A DNA stretch of 64,000 nt from Zasmidium citrigriseum (lineage: Eukaryota > Ascomycota > Dothideomycetes > Mycosphaerellales > Mycosphaerellaceae). The stretch covers positions 1 through 64,000 of the forward strand of contig NHNW01000087.1 in NCBI GenBank assembly GCA_002786025.1. Direction: 5' to 3'. Below the pieces are notes generated by a model. The model worked only from the letters and a program-made list of their open reading frames with translations. It was not told the origin of the DNA and ran no database searches. The position numbers and the translations under genes are program-made. Of the stretch, positions 45,960-56,448 are shown in pieces (within the stretch, counting starts at the first letter, position 1; the number at the start of each line of letters is the position of its first letter).

Positions 45960-46554
45960 CTAGAAATCAAAGACGCCATCCACACAAAACTGGTTGATTC
46001 CTTGGAGAATGTAAACCGCAGTGATCAGCCACCTGTCATCGATCAAACGGTACTTGGTGGTCCCAGCCGAAATTGACACGATCCCTGTTCTGTTCCCGGT
46101 GAATTTGCAAAGGTGGGTGATCTTGCCTCTGCCGGCCGCCTCCTCGACAGTAGTCGACTGGCTAGACTTATTAGAAACCATTCCTTCCGGAACCCTCTCC
46201 GACCCATATCCACCCTCGATTCATGGGCAATAGACAGGCTCACCTAATACATTCTACGCGCAGCTCTGGAAGTTGGCTTACGTAGTCCTCAAGACCTTTG
46301 ATATGATCCGCTAACGAGCACTTTTTCCTCTCAACCAGGAAAGGCGGGACCTCGATGCGGACTTTGATCTCGTCAGCGTGGTGTCGCCAGACTTCGTTCG
46401 CAGGGTCGAAGTCCCGGCTGTTGATGGCGTCGATACACATTTCGTGCACGCGTTCGAGGTGTGCTTCGATGGCCAGGGTGCTCTGGAACTTTCGGCTTGG
46501 TCTGGGATGTGGAGGTTGGGGCCCCATAAGCACATGATTGCCCGAGACGGTCAT
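45960..46554 (-). CDS. Tandem family protein B, possibly NTF2-like
   Basis: Two exons, 46554-46244 and 46194-45960, with a 49-nt intron, give 181 aa. Exon 1 reads IEAHLERVHEMCIDAINSRD near residue 30, followed by NEVWRHHADEIKVRIEVPP and LADHIKGLEDYVSQLPELRV. Exon 2 carries TKYRLIDDRWLITAVYILQG and ends INQFCVDGVFDF. It shares intron position and phase with members A and C, which supports duplication of an intron-containing ancestor. No signal peptide or membrane segment. Function unknown. Confidence 0.68.
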
Positions 46555-46690
46555 TTCGGACTCCGTTTCGCATTCGGATGGTCGGTGGGATTTTGGTGGA
46601 TTCGATTGTAGGATGAAGGCATTGAGAGAGGAATAATTTTGTGTTGGAGTTGAGGATTCAGGGGATGTTGCTGGAAGGGATGAGATGGGC

Positions 46691-47766
46691 TCAAAGGAGG
46701 CAGTTCAAGCCTTCGAATTTGCAAGGATCGGCCTGATGGTATTGCCTTGGCGTGTAGAGATCCTGTCCGCCGCTTCCACCCATTCCGTCCCAAGACAACA
46801 TGTCCACGCCAGGCGGTTTAGCTTGCCAGTCGTTCTGGTATGGCATTGGCACGTAGTTGCTCTGTTCAGAGCATTCCATTCCCTCCATAAACAACAAGTC
46901 CACGCTTGGCTGTGCAGCTTGCCAGTCGTTCTGGTATTGCGTTGGCATGTAGTGAGTCTGTTGATCAGTTTCCATCCCTCCCGAACATGATGAAACCACG
47001 CTAGACGGTGTGGCTTGCCAGTCGTTCTGATATTGCACTGGCGTGTAGTGACTTTGCTGTTCACTCTCATCCATCGCGTCACTTGCATCAACCTCGTCCA
47101 AACCCGACGACCCAGCGCTGGGCGGATCAGTCTGCCAATCATTCTCAAGCTGCATTGGCACGTATTGATCCTGATCGTCGCTCACATCCATCCCGTCTAA
47201 GCATAGTAAATCCACGCCAGGCAGGCTATACAATCCCGTGACTAGCCACTTCTCTCCAATAAGTCGAAACTCCAGTTTGCCAGCAGCCATGGTCGTTAAG
47301 CCAGACTTGTAGTTGACGAATTGCACAAAAGCGGTCACGGTCGCTAACCCGACCTTCAAGTTGACGTGTGCCATCCTACTAGTGACGGATGTTAGAACCT
47401 TCAAAGGAGAGCGAGGAGTCCATGGTGGAAGGCGCGGTGTTCGATATACCTTCTGCAGATCAATTTCATATCCGGTAACATAGTCATCATAGTATGTTTC
47501 TGCTTCTCCAGGTGTACCGTCAAGGGTATGGATCGAGAGGTGTTCTCAAAGCCTTCCACGTCGACCTGGATCTCGATTTCGTCGGCATAGTGCCGCCATG
47601 CTTTGCCCCATCGGTCGAAATCGCGCGCGTTGATGGCATCAACAGTCAACGCATGAATGTGTTCCAGCTGGGCGACTACGGCCCACTTTCGGCCGCGTCC
47701 CTTCCTTGGCAGTTCGCACGGGGAACCTTCAGAGGTTGCCTCTCGCTCGCTGTAGATGTCCGACAT
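46691..47766 (-). CDS. Tandem family protein C with C-terminal repeat extension
   Basis: Two exons, 47766-47450 and 47375-46691, with a 74-nt intron, give 333 aa, almost twice the length of A and B. The family core is in residues 1-166: VVAQLEHIHALTVDAINARD, then KAWRHYADEIEIQVDVEG. Exon 2 has LEFRLIGEKWLVTGLYSLPG. Where member B ends shortly after QGINQFCVDGV, this copy reads PGVDLLCLDGM and continues into four and a half repeats of about 32 residues, each with a QYQNDWQA-like core. The tail is acidic and rich in Gln, Ser and Met. The repeats look derived from the old C-terminus plus new sequence, so the stop codon was lost or bypassed and the end amplified. Confidence 0.7.
46724..47164 (-). 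repeat. In-frame coding minisatellite, about 96-bp unit
   Basis: Successive units start at 47164, 47047, 46951, 46855 and 46756 (minus strand), with spacings of 117, 96, 96 and 99 bp. Each encodes Y-x-P-x-Q-Y-Q-N-D-W-Q-A or a variant. The spacings are multiples of three, so copy-number change would keep the frame. Confidence 0.85.
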
Positions 47767-48268
47767 CCGGTGGTTGGTACCGTCGACGAGCAGTGAAGGG
47801 AATGAGACGGGCCATCATGATGAGCGAGAGCAGCGAGATTCTTTTGAATACGAGGACCGAAAATCTCAGGTGACGATGGACAAAGTTAGGTGCTGGCAGA
47901 ACCTCGAGTCTTCACATGGATGCGTCCTGTTCGACCGCTAACTTCGACTTCCAAGGCCGGAGCGTCTGGACTGGCCGCCATCTCTATCGTCATTGGCAGG
48001 AAATTCAGCGAGCGTGTATGTTCAGTCCTGAATGAATGAATCGATGGATGGACTGATGGATGAAGTCGATCTGCCTTCCTCACATGCAGATGTAGTGAGC
48101 GATAGACTTCGCTAGCGCCGGCTGCTCCCTCGCAGGGATTACGGCTCTATGATTTAGACTTTGAGAGCTGTTTGCGAATTCACTGACCTCTTCTGCCTTT
48201 CTCCACCACTGGAGCACATCCACTATTTCCTCGACCATGCGCCGTTGACACTGTCTCCGCCTGACAAG
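47767..48268. promoter_or_regulatory. Divergent region between member C and coilin-like gene
   Basis: About 500 bp without a supported gene. It contains a direct run of related GATGGA/TGAATGAA words near 48030-48065 and the promoters of both neighbours. Confidence 0.4.
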
Positions 48269-50599
48269 ATGCGTCTCCGCCTGCGCATCGAGCGCAACGA
48301 ACTGCCTGCGGTGTCTGTCCTCTGGACAATTGAGCCCACCGAGCTCAAACAGACTGTCGCCCAGTTCCTACAACGCGTAGACGAACGCGTTCCTCTCGAA
48401 GGTGAGTCATGGGGCTTGGAGGACTATGCGGTGACGGTGGGCGGGTACGAGGCGTTTCACTACAGCGAGGTGGGCCAGAGCTTTCAGAATGAGGATGAGG
48501 TGATCATCAAGCCGCTGCAATATGTGGACGTGCGGGCGAGGACGATCACAGGCAGAGACCAGATTACGAGCGACGGACGACATCTGCTTGATGGCATACC
48601 GTTTGGCAAGCCTCTTTTGAAGAGGGCCCGACGTCCGGATATATTCATACCACCGAGAAAGAGACAGAGACTTGAAGTGGAGGATGATGCACCTCTCCCA
48701 ATCACCGCTGGAACCGATGAGGATTATGGTGAATGGGACGAGGAAGAGGATACGGACTTTCAGTCGAGCGAGGAAGAGGCTGAGGACGGGGCGGACAGGG
48801 AGAAAGACGACAGCGACGAGAGTGAGGAGAGTGAGGAGGATGAGGCTCCCACCATCCCGCGGAGAACCAGAAGACAGCGTCTTATCGATGATGAGGCCGA
48901 AGAGCTAGGTGAAGACCAGCAGGAGTCAGGAGAAGGTTCAGAAAACGATGACTCCTCAGATGACGACAGCGAGAGCGAAAGCTCAGAGGACAGCAGCGAC
49001 ACCTCCGAGAGCGATTCGTCAGACGATGGTGCTTCAAGCGAATCCTCCTGGAATGGGATCGAGACGAGTCCGAACAAAGCTCCATCTACCCCACTGCTGA
49101 ACGGAAATGCAGAGGAGGAAGGCACTTCCACTTCGACGTCCAGCACCGGAAAGATAGCAACATCGCCACCGAAGATACCTGAAATACTCCCCGGTCTCGA
49201 AGCGTCAAGTTCTGGTCTGCCTCATCAGGGCCTGTCAGATACAAAGTTGCGCAACATCAGACGTCGTGAACAGCGGAAGCTGAAATACCTTAAGGAGGCC
49301 GGTCTGCTAGATTCGTCTGCCGATATGAATTTGTTGCGAGACTGGAAGAAGACCCACGGTGCCAGCACCGGCCCGGAGGTGACGAGAGTTGCAGAGAGTC
49401 TCAAGGCCCAGCAGAAGAAGAATACGACCGACGGTGAAGGCTTGGAGACCGCTCGTCAGAGGCTCGTAGAGTCGATCGCTGGTGGTGGCGTGGATGTGTC
49501 GGAGGAGGCGGTACTCACCAATGGCCGCCGGACGAAGCGCAACAAAGGTCACGTTGAAGAAGAGCCCGTTGAGCAAGACGAGCAAGACGAGCAAGACGAA
49601 GCACCCGAGGAAGAATCGTCAGCAGCACCGACCGCTCGCATGAACGGACTGATAGAACAGCCCGACAATGCGGAGTCTGCAGACACTTCTGCATCTCGAC
49701 GAGCACGAATCAACTTGGCAGGAGTAAATCGCTTGGTCTTTGGATCGTTGGGTCAGCGAACTCCAAAGACACAGGCTGACAAGGATGCATTGCAAAAGAA
49801 ACTGTCTTCTCAGTCTTCACGCAATATTCCGCCAAAAGATGCCGAGCCACCTGCACACGACGAAGCCGAGGATCCAGAAGCATGGCAGGACAAGATTCAG
49901 CTTTCTGCTGTGGAGTGCTGTGACGAAGGCGTAGAGCTTTCTGCCCCACCATTTCCCTTTCAACAGCGCTGGGATCCTCAGTACCAGTTCAACCAGAAAC
50001 GCAAGAAGTCTGGGAACTCGAAATCGTTCAAGTCGAGGAAGACTGCAAACGGATCGGTGCATGACTACGTGGAGTCATACGACAAGTACAACACCAACGG
50101 TGAAGGCGATGCCCTCAACTATGACGACCCTGAGGATGATGCAGAGGATGACTCGTACTGGGAGGAGGGCGCGCTCCTTGGCGATGATGGAGACGACACT
50201 GATGAGAAGACTCCCGACGATGGCTTTCCGTTGTTACCTACTGATCTGAACACACTCTCTGCCATCGTAGAAGGCGATGCGCGCGAAGGCGACATTGTCA
50301 CTTTCAAGGAGCTGGTATGTTCTGCTGCTACCAAATGGACCCCGACACATCTTAACCGTACAGTGAGACTCGAAAGCAAGAATGAAGAAGGCAGTTGGAT
50401 TGTCACGTTTGCGACGCGCGACAAGCGTCCGAAACAGTATGACGACGAGGGCAACCGAGTCTATAGCAAGTTTGAGATGGAGGGCCTGAGCGATGATGAA
50501 GGAGATGAGGATGATAATAATGTCATGGAATGGAGCTCGCTGAATGAGCCCAGGTTGCTGCAGCGAGCAGCGGCGATGGCCCCGACCGCGAGTGAATGA
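48269..50599 (+). CDS. Coilin-like acidic nuclear protein
   Basis: Single exon, 776 aa from the ATG at 48269 (MRLRLRIERNELPAVSVLWT). An upstream in-frame ATG at 48161 adds 36 residues of non-conserved leader. Residues 1-135 form a ubiquitin-like or coilin-N-like module (TVAQFLQRVDERVPLEG, WGLEDYAVTVGGYEAFHYSE, then basic FIPPRKRQRL). A very acidic Ser/Glu/Asp region at about 150-290 follows. A conserved internal segment (LSDTKLRNIRRREQRKLKYL) comes next, then a C-terminal Tudor-like stretch near 665-730 (GDIVTFKELVCSAATKW, GSWIVTFATRDKRP). Coilin organises Cajal bodies in animals and plants. Fungal proteins of this layout are annotated as unknown, so homology is plausible but not proven here. 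Confidence 0.72.
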   Translation: MRLRLRIERNELPAVSVLWTIEPTELKQTVAQFLQRVDERVPLEGESWGLEDYAVTVGGYEAFHYSEVGQSFQNEDEVIIKPLQYVDVRARTITGRDQITSDGRHLLDGIPFGKPLLKRARRPDIFIPPRKRQRLEVEDDAPLPITAGTDEDYGEWDEEEDTDFQSSEEEAEDGADREKDDSDESEESEEDEAPTIPRRTRRQRLIDDEAEELGEDQQESGEGSENDDSSDDDSESESSEDSSDTSESDSSDDGASSESSWNGIETSPNKAPSTPLLNGNAEEEGTSTSTSSTGKIATSPPKIPEILPGLEASSSGLPHQGLSDTKLRNIRRREQRKLKYLKEAGLLDSSADMNLLRDWKKTHGASTGPEVTRVAESLKAQQKKNTTDGEGLETARQRLVESIAGGGVDVSEEAVLTNGRRTKRNKGHVEEEPVEQDEQDEQDEAPEEESSAAPTARMNGLIEQPDNAESADTSASRRARINLAGVNRLVFGSLGQRTPKTQADKDALQKKLSSQSSRNIPPKDAEPPAHDEAEDPEAWQDKIQLSAVECCDEGVELSAPPFPFQQRWDPQYQFNQKRKKSGNSKSFKSRKTANGSVHDYVESYDKYNTNGEGDALNYDDPEDDAEDDSYWEEGALLGDDGDDTDEKTPDDGFPLLPTDLNTLSAIVEGDAREGDIVTFKELVCSAATKWTPTHLNRTVRLESKNEEGSWIVTFATRDKRPKQYDDEGNRVYSKFEMEGLSDDEGDEDDNNVMEWSSLNEPRLLQRAAAMAPTASE

Positions 50600-50911
50600 G
50601 AGCACGGTGTTATGCCAAAGAGGCCCGTCTACTTTTAGCCACACAAGGAAATGGGAGGACCTTGGCCTTGCTACAAAGCAACCACAGCGAAGCTAGTCTT
50701 TCTATACCGACTATGTGCATAGCTTGTCATATGAGAACGGCACACAAGTGAACATTTTATCGTATTGCCAAAGAGCAACCGTTGTACTAGCGTCAAATGT
50801 CGAAGCATGTGAAGATTCTCGTCTCGTGACAGCGCGAGCTAGCGCATTTTCTCAACCGAAACTTTGCGAGCACCTCACTTCATCTCGACGTTCACCCATG
50901 CATCGCCAGCG
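50600..50911. other. Intergenic region, no gene seen
   Basis: Promoter and leader of the seryl-tRNA synthetase gene; the in-frame ATG at 50864 would add 16 residues to that protein. Nothing else supported. Confidence 0.45.
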
Positions 50912-52417
50912 ATGAACTCCTACATCTGCGCGGCTTGTCGTCGCAATGCCTCGAAGCTCAAAATAGGAAGGATACCATCCAAAAGAACGTACACCCGCCC
51001 ATCATTCGCCCCGAAGCCCATTCTCGATCTGAAGCACATCCGCCAAAATCCAGGCCTCTACGAGCAGAACTGCATCGATCGCAATTACAAAGAGCAATCG
51101 AAGAATGGATGGCGAGTACTGGAACTCCACGATAGCTTGGTAGAGAAGCAGAAGCAGGTTGTCCAGGCGAGACAACGGAGCAATGCAATCGGGAAAGAGA
51201 TGGGCAAGCAGGCCGCTGCTGGTACGGGGAAAAAAGAGACTTTACTGGAAGAAGCCAGAAAGTTGAAAGAGCTGCTGTCGGCATTTGAGAGTACGGAGAA
51301 GGATATCCATGATGAGATGGAAAGGTTGGCATTGGAGCTGCCGAATCTCAGCTCGCTACATACGCCTGTTGGTCAAGAACCGCATTTGATTGAAGTTATC
51401 AATGAGGATCTGGATATCTCGCGGAGCATGCTGTCGAAGAGCCACGTAGACATTGGAAAAGAATTGGACATCATCGATTTCGAGGCAAGCGCGACGACGA
51501 GCGGTTGGGGATGGTACTTTCTCAAGAATGAAGGTGCGCTGTTGGAGCAGGCTTTGATTCAGTATGCGTTATCTGTGGCCATGAAGAGAGGATGGAAGGT
51601 TATGACGCCACCGAGTCTCGTATACTCGCACATTGCCAATGCTTGTGGTTTCATGCCTCGAGATCAGAACGGAGAGACGCAGATATATGGGATTGCGCAG
51701 AGTGAGGATGATCGATCTTCTGACAAACCAGGGCTCGTTCTTGCGGGCACTGCTGAAATACCTTTCGCTGGATCGCAAGCGAACAAGACGTTGAAAGCAG
51801 AAGAACTACCTCTTAAAGTCATCGGCCCTTCAAGGAGTTATCGTGCTGAAGCTGGTGCACGAGGAGTCGATACCAAAGGTCTTTACCGGGTCCATGAGTT
51901 CACAAAAGTCGAGATGTTTGCCTGGACACTGCCTAGCACCGATGGTGAAGGCGACCGCTTTGGAGACGACGAACAGCTCCCACAAACCGAAGACGTCTTC
52001 ACCGAGATGCTTGACATTCAGAAGGAAATCCTCACCTCTCTGAACCTCCACGCCAAGGTCCTCGAGATGCCCTCTTCCGACCTCGGTGCCAGTGCGACTC
52101 GGAAGATAGACATGGAGGCGTTCTTTCCGTCTCGCCAGTCGATTGACAACGGCTATGGCGAGGTTACTTCCGCTTCGATGTGCACCGACTACCAGTCACG
52201 ACGACTGGGCACACGGCTCAGACTGCCTGGCAATGCGGCCAAGCTCGGCTGGCCACACACTGTCAATGGTACTGCCATGGCCATCCCACGGATTCTGGCA
52301 TGTATCCTCGAGAACCACTGGAAGGATGATCAAGGTGCCGTGCAGGTGCCCGAGTGCTTGCGGGAGTTTATGCCGGGCAACGTTGCGTTTATCGAACGGC
52401 GAGCGGCAGTGGCATGA
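50912..52417 (+). CDS. DIA4: Mitochondrial-type seryl-tRNA synthetase
   Basis: Single exon, 501 aa from MNSYICAACRRNASKLKIGR, an arginine-rich N-terminus consistent with a mitochondrial presequence. The tRNA-binding coiled-coil arm covers about residues 35-145 (ILDLKHIRQNPGLYEQN, AIGKEMGKQAAAG, RLALELPNLSSLHTPVG). The class II catalytic core follows: LLEQALIQYALSVAMKRGW (motif 1 area), GPSRSYRAEAGARGVDTKGL with RVHEFTKVEMF (motif 2), and VNGTAMAIPRILACILENHW (motif 3). It attaches serine to mitochondrial tRNA-Ser; yeast Dia4 is the equivalent. The cytosolic enzyme is a different gene. Confidence 0.93.
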   Translation: MNSYICAACRRNASKLKIGRIPSKRTYTRPSFAPKPILDLKHIRQNPGLYEQNCIDRNYKEQSKNGWRVLELHDSLVEKQKQVVQARQRSNAIGKEMGKQAAAGTGKKETLLEEARKLKELLSAFESTEKDIHDEMERLALELPNLSSLHTPVGQEPHLIEVINEDLDISRSMLSKSHVDIGKELDIIDFEASATTSGWGWYFLKNEGALLEQALIQYALSVAMKRGWKVMTPPSLVYSHIANACGFMPRDQNGETQIYGIAQSEDDRSSDKPGLVLAGTAEIPFAGSQANKTLKAEELPLKVIGPSRSYRAEAGARGVDTKGLYRVHEFTKVEMFAWTLPSTDGEGDRFGDDEQLPQTEDVFTEMLDIQKEILTSLNLHAKVLEMPSSDLGASATRKIDMEAFFPSRQSIDNGYGEVTSASMCTDYQSRRLGTRLRLPGNAAKLGWPHTVNGTAMAIPRILACILENHWKDDQGAVQVPECLREFMPGNVAFIERRAAVA

Positions 52418-53655
52418 GGAGTTGCTGATGGTGAGAGTCTATCATGCAACACATGAACGAAAGATTCACCAGATCTGCTGTCGTATTGTGCAATCGTCAC
52501 ATCACGCCGTTGCATATGTTGTATATCACGACAGTAATCAACTTCTGATAATGATGAACCATCATGGACGGCACTACGGACCGAAATGACCATGGCGCCA
52601 TTCATTCATCATCAACAACACACCACATGATGAGCTCTCAAGACTACTGTCGGGTTCAGAGCTGACCGCCTCTCGCGGTACGACTACGGCGACCATGGAC
52701 CATCGGTGTGACGGAGCCATTGACATCCACCGCTCGTGCGACAACAGGACGCTTCGATCCCTGACCCGATCGCAACACCCGCGAACAGCGCCAAAAGACC
52801 CGGCAGCCCGGCTCCTGTACCCACAGCCCTCACACAAATGTCCTCTCCCGAATGGATCTAATCTAGCGCCGCTGCTGTGTAACCAACGACAACAAGAAAC
52901 AGACGCGATGATGTGCCGTGCCGGGAAGATCTTGTGCGCTGGCACGAGGGAGAAAATTTTTGCTCGTCTCGTGTAACGACAGCGCGCCTAATAAACGGGC
53001 GTGCATGCTGTGTTACTCGAGACCACTTTCGTCTATGTGTCACGAGCAATCGGAGCCGTGAACGTGGTCGGTCTGTGGGACCTTGTCGGCGGCAGTGCAA
53101 CGGGAGCAGGCGGTTCGCATCGTGTATGAATGACAGATCATTCTCTTAAGAGATCTGTCGGTATGTGCTGTGGCTCCACCTGTATATATGGATATAAGCT
53201 AGACACGTAGCCAGACTCGGCACCTTGCCCGTGCCCGAGTGGGACAGGTCAGTCACCTCGACCCAAATGAACATGTCTTCGGGAGATTTGTGCATAGATG
53301 AAAACCACCGTGATGGAAATTTGAACTACCATAATGATGGGACGTCCATGACGTTTGTCTGGTACTGTCTCCGGCTCCCTGCAGTGTGTAAGTGCCGGGT
53401 GGAAGGGTGGGTCTGTCTGACTGTCTTGATATTTGAGCGTTGCTGGTGTGTGGTTATGAGTTGATTCATCTGATCTGATATGATGTATGCACATGATGTC
53501 TGCCTGTCCTGAATCGGCCTGCAGGGATGGATGGCGATGAAGCCTCTCTAACATCCATTTCCGAACATGCCCATATTGCTGCGATTGCCTGAAAGGTGTG
53601 CCCAATCAATGTTAGAGACTCATGTCCAGAGGAACACGATCCAATCCCATACTGC
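52418..53655. other. Long convergent intergenic region, no gene seen
   Basis: About 1.24 kb between the stop codons of two convergent genes. Frames up to about 120 codons occur on both strands but have no family signature or plausible intron-exon structure. It could hold a non-coding RNA, for which I have no evidence. Confidence 0.4.
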
Positions 53656-56448
53656 TCACAGCCAAGGCGCCTCACCTCCAGCAACTGCCCGTCGCTGCCC
53701 TTGTCCCTCCCACCGCCAACCTTTCAAAGTCTCCGCTCCAACACTCCGCTTATTTGCCAGCGCCTTATGCCTCAGCATCTTGACCACGCCACTCTCATCA
53801 CTGGCCTCCAGCTGCTCAGGCGAAAGCTCGAGGATCTGGTTTGCAGACTGAGAGTTGCGGCGAAGGTGACGCCAAAGTTGCCGGGCGGAGTCTCCCTCGC
53901 TTGTGTCGGTGGAAATGGCGGTAGTGGTTTTGGGGGCGGTTATGATGGTGTTTGTAGAAGGCGATTTGGCGATGAGAGTTGTTGATTGGGATTCGTTGGT
54001 GGTCGGTAGGGTTGAGCTGTTTGCTGTTGTATCGATGTCCGTGATTACTACCGAGGGTTTGTCGGCTCCTAGGGATGTATTTGCGGTCCATGATTCGTCT
54101 TCTCCTTGTTTGTCTCCATTCGATTGTCCTTCGAGAAAGCGTCGAACTTGCTGCACGGCGGCTGCAGCGGTAGACTGTTGCAATGTCCAGCGATCAATCA
54201 TTTTCAATGCTCGACTGGGTGCGTAGTATGTTGCCAGGAATTGGGCCAGCTTTGTATGAACGTTCGATTGAGTAGCGAAGCTCGTAGCATCCCCGATGAT
54301 GCTCCATCTTGAGTCTGTCTTGGGGCGTTTGAGGGCACAGATCTCGCGAACGGTAACAACGCTTTCTGTAGGTAAGGCAGTATGCCGATATCGAGCTTCG
54401 ATATGAAGGAAGTTCGACTCCAGAGTTCCAAGCATGCTCTCCAGCTCCACGAACAACGAGTCGGCATCGTTGTCCTTCTCGGTGCCAGCGGCGGCTGGTT
54501 CTTGAGACTGAAGTCTTGGTACGTGGACCTTCAAGAATAAGGAGCTGCGTTGTCCGAATCTCAGGTCCTTGACGGCTTTCTGACCTATGACTTCCACGAT
54601 TCGACAACGCTCGAGCGGCTTGTAACAGAGACGCAAGCTCGTGACACTGCCGAGGGAGCAACCATGCCTGACGTCTCGAAACATATTGTCTAGAGAATCT
54701 GGATTGATGTCTACAGTGCCCCTGAAATCTAGCGCCCAGTTGTGGCGAGCTGGCAGAACGTTGGAGGCGTTTTCGTCAGGGCCAAGCTCGATCTTGAGGG
54801 TATGTACTGGCCAGTTGACCATGCTGCCAATCGATTGTACCAGAGAAGAAGGAGCTTTTGAGATGACAAAGACTTGGACGCTCTCGTGCTGGAGACCTTG
54901 ATCCAGGAAGTTCATGAAAAACTGCTGCATTGGTTGGAACTTGTCGTCGGGTATGCACTCAGGGGTGTCTCTGCCCGAGGTATGAGGTACAAGTCCCAAT
55001 CTCTCCAGGACCAAGGCCGTGCTTGGAGGCATCAAAGCATGCAGCAGAGCACATCCACGAGCACCAGCGGGCTCGTCTGAACTCTGTTGTCTCGCTGAAA
55101 GGACCGCAAGCCTATCGCCCGGAATGTCCAGCCTAGAACACAGCTCCACGATGCATTGATGTGCAATACTGCCAGCCATAGTCGAGACATTCTCATCGAT
55201 GACAATGACAGCATCCAAAGGCCGGTTCCGCATCGTCGATGAATACGTTGATGAGGAATTCGCTTCAACAGACTTGGTACGAACAGTCGCTTCGATCGCC
55301 ACCCAGACGTCTCTCGACAGGCCAACATCAACTGATTCGCGGTCGACCGAGATCTTCAGATCAATATAAGGTACCGTGGCTTGAAGATCTGCAATATCTT
55401 TGTCCACGGCCGAGTACATGGATCTGAACTGTGGTCGTGGAGTTGGCTCTGGAGTAGGCGAGTGAGGCGTTGGTGAAGGGGAAAGCAACCGATCCGAGAA
55501 CTGTCTATCTGGTACCGGCCTTGGGTTCGAAACCATTGATGGCGGAGTCATGAGAGTCCCACTGGCCAGGAATTCATCCGTCGAGATGCTTGAATCAGTG
55601 AACGACCGCTGCGAGGCAGACGTATCGACATCCAGATCCTGGCTTTCGATGCTGTCTCTGCTGACTTCGAAACTTCGCAAACGACTTCGTTCTCGCTGCT
55701 CTTCAGAGCTCTGTTTGCGCCTGTTGGAGATTCGTCGGATGAGTCCTGGTTCGGCTTCTGTCGACCTCATAGAATGCGAACTGCGTGATCGATGCGCAAT
55801 GCCTTCCTTCACTTTGGTGAGCATACGCCGGCTGACGGACTTGTGCCGAAGCATCTTTCCAGGGGTCGGGGGAGGCATAGCAACAGCGGAGTCGTCGGTC
55901 GTATGTGCTGTCAGAGTGGACTTCGAATCATTCTGCACTGGAGAGATGACATTGTTCGCAAACGGCAGGCTCGGAGGTGCTGGAGAAGTGCATCCCGGCG
56001 ACATGCAACTCTCGTCGTTCACAGAGTGCACGCACGGGGGTGCGACATCCGCGTAGATGGTGTTCTGCTTCAGATTCTCCCTCGTTTTGCGAACTTTCAA
56101 TGGTGAATCAGTCTTCCTGCAGGCCGAATGGTCTCTCTGTCGAGCAAGTGATGGCTTGCTGTTCGGTGAGAGCATAGCAAAAGGTGGTGAATGATTCAAG
56201 GCGGACTGCTGCCAGTGCCGCATTCCCAGAGTCCCAGACAGATTCCCAGGTGGTGTTGAGCCATCGCGAAGGTAGTGCCCTGGGGACATGTTCTGCATGC
56301 TGTCAGGTGATCCAATCGCTTTACAATCTTTTCGCTTTACCTCCTTGTTCGCCATCGTCTTCTCAGCCCTGACGCTCAACTCAGAGAGGGACAGCGAAAG
56401 CTCAAACTGCTCGGTTTGGGAGTATGCAAAGACAAGGTGAGTTGGCAT
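53656..56448 (-). CDS. Large VWA-like protein of unknown function
   Basis: Single exon, up to 930 aa; a second methionine (MANKEVKRKD, 56355) is an equally good start. Residues 1-340 are Ser/Pro-rich and probably disordered. From about 345 a structured region begins (VPYIDLKISVDRESVDVGLS, DVWVAIEATVRTKSVE). A VWA-like fold follows (RPLDAVIVIDENVSTMAGSI) in which the MIDAS serine pattern is only partly present. A long middle region ends in SRALKMIDRWTLQQSTAAAA near 785. The C-terminus has Ser/Thr-rich linkers and a helix LELSPEQLEASDESGVVKML. The layout suggests a cytoplasmic scaffold; no catalytic residues are recognised. It is followed upstream by a UBC-like gene on the same strand, 275 bp away. 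Confidence 0.72.
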   Translation of the reverse strand: MPTHLVFAYSQTEQFELSLSLSELSVRAEKTMANKEVKRKDCKAIGSPDSMQNMSPGHYLRDGSTPPGNLSGTLGMRHWQQSALNHSPPFAMLSPNSKPSLARQRDHSACRKTDSPLKVRKTRENLKQNTIYADVAPPCVHSVNDESCMSPGCTSPAPPSLPFANNVISPVQNDSKSTLTAHTTDDSAVAMPPPTPGKMLRHKSVSRRMLTKVKEGIAHRSRSSHSMRSTEAEPGLIRRISNRRKQSSEEQRERSRLRSFEVSRDSIESQDLDVDTSASQRSFTDSSISTDEFLASGTLMTPPSMVSNPRPVPDRQFSDRLLSPSPTPHSPTPEPTPRPQFRSMYSAVDKDIADLQATVPYIDLKISVDRESVDVGLSRDVWVAIEATVRTKSVEANSSSTYSSTMRNRPLDAVIVIDENVSTMAGSIAHQCIVELCSRLDIPGDRLAVLSARQQSSDEPAGARGCALLHALMPPSTALVLERLGLVPHTSGRDTPECIPDDKFQPMQQFFMNFLDQGLQHESVQVFVISKAPSSLVQSIGSMVNWPVHTLKIELGPDENASNVLPARHNWALDFRGTVDINPDSLDNMFRDVRHGCSLGSVTSLRLCYKPLERCRIVEVIGQKAVKDLRFGQRSSLFLKVHVPRLQSQEPAAAGTEKDNDADSLFVELESMLGTLESNFLHIEARYRHTALPTESVVTVREICALKRPKTDSRWSIIGDATSFATQSNVHTKLAQFLATYYAPSRALKMIDRWTLQQSTAAAAVQQVRRFLEGQSNGDKQGEDESWTANTSLGADKPSVVITDIDTTANSSTLPTTNESQSTTLIAKSPSTNTIITAPKTTTAISTDTSEGDSARQLWRHLRRNSQSANQILELSPEQLEASDESGVVKMLRHKALANKRSVGAETLKGWRWEGQGQRRAVAGGEAPWL

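Noticed and set aside
52418..53655. Several frames of 75-120 codons between convergent genes
   Set aside because: They overlap on both strands, have no motifs and no splice-supported extension.
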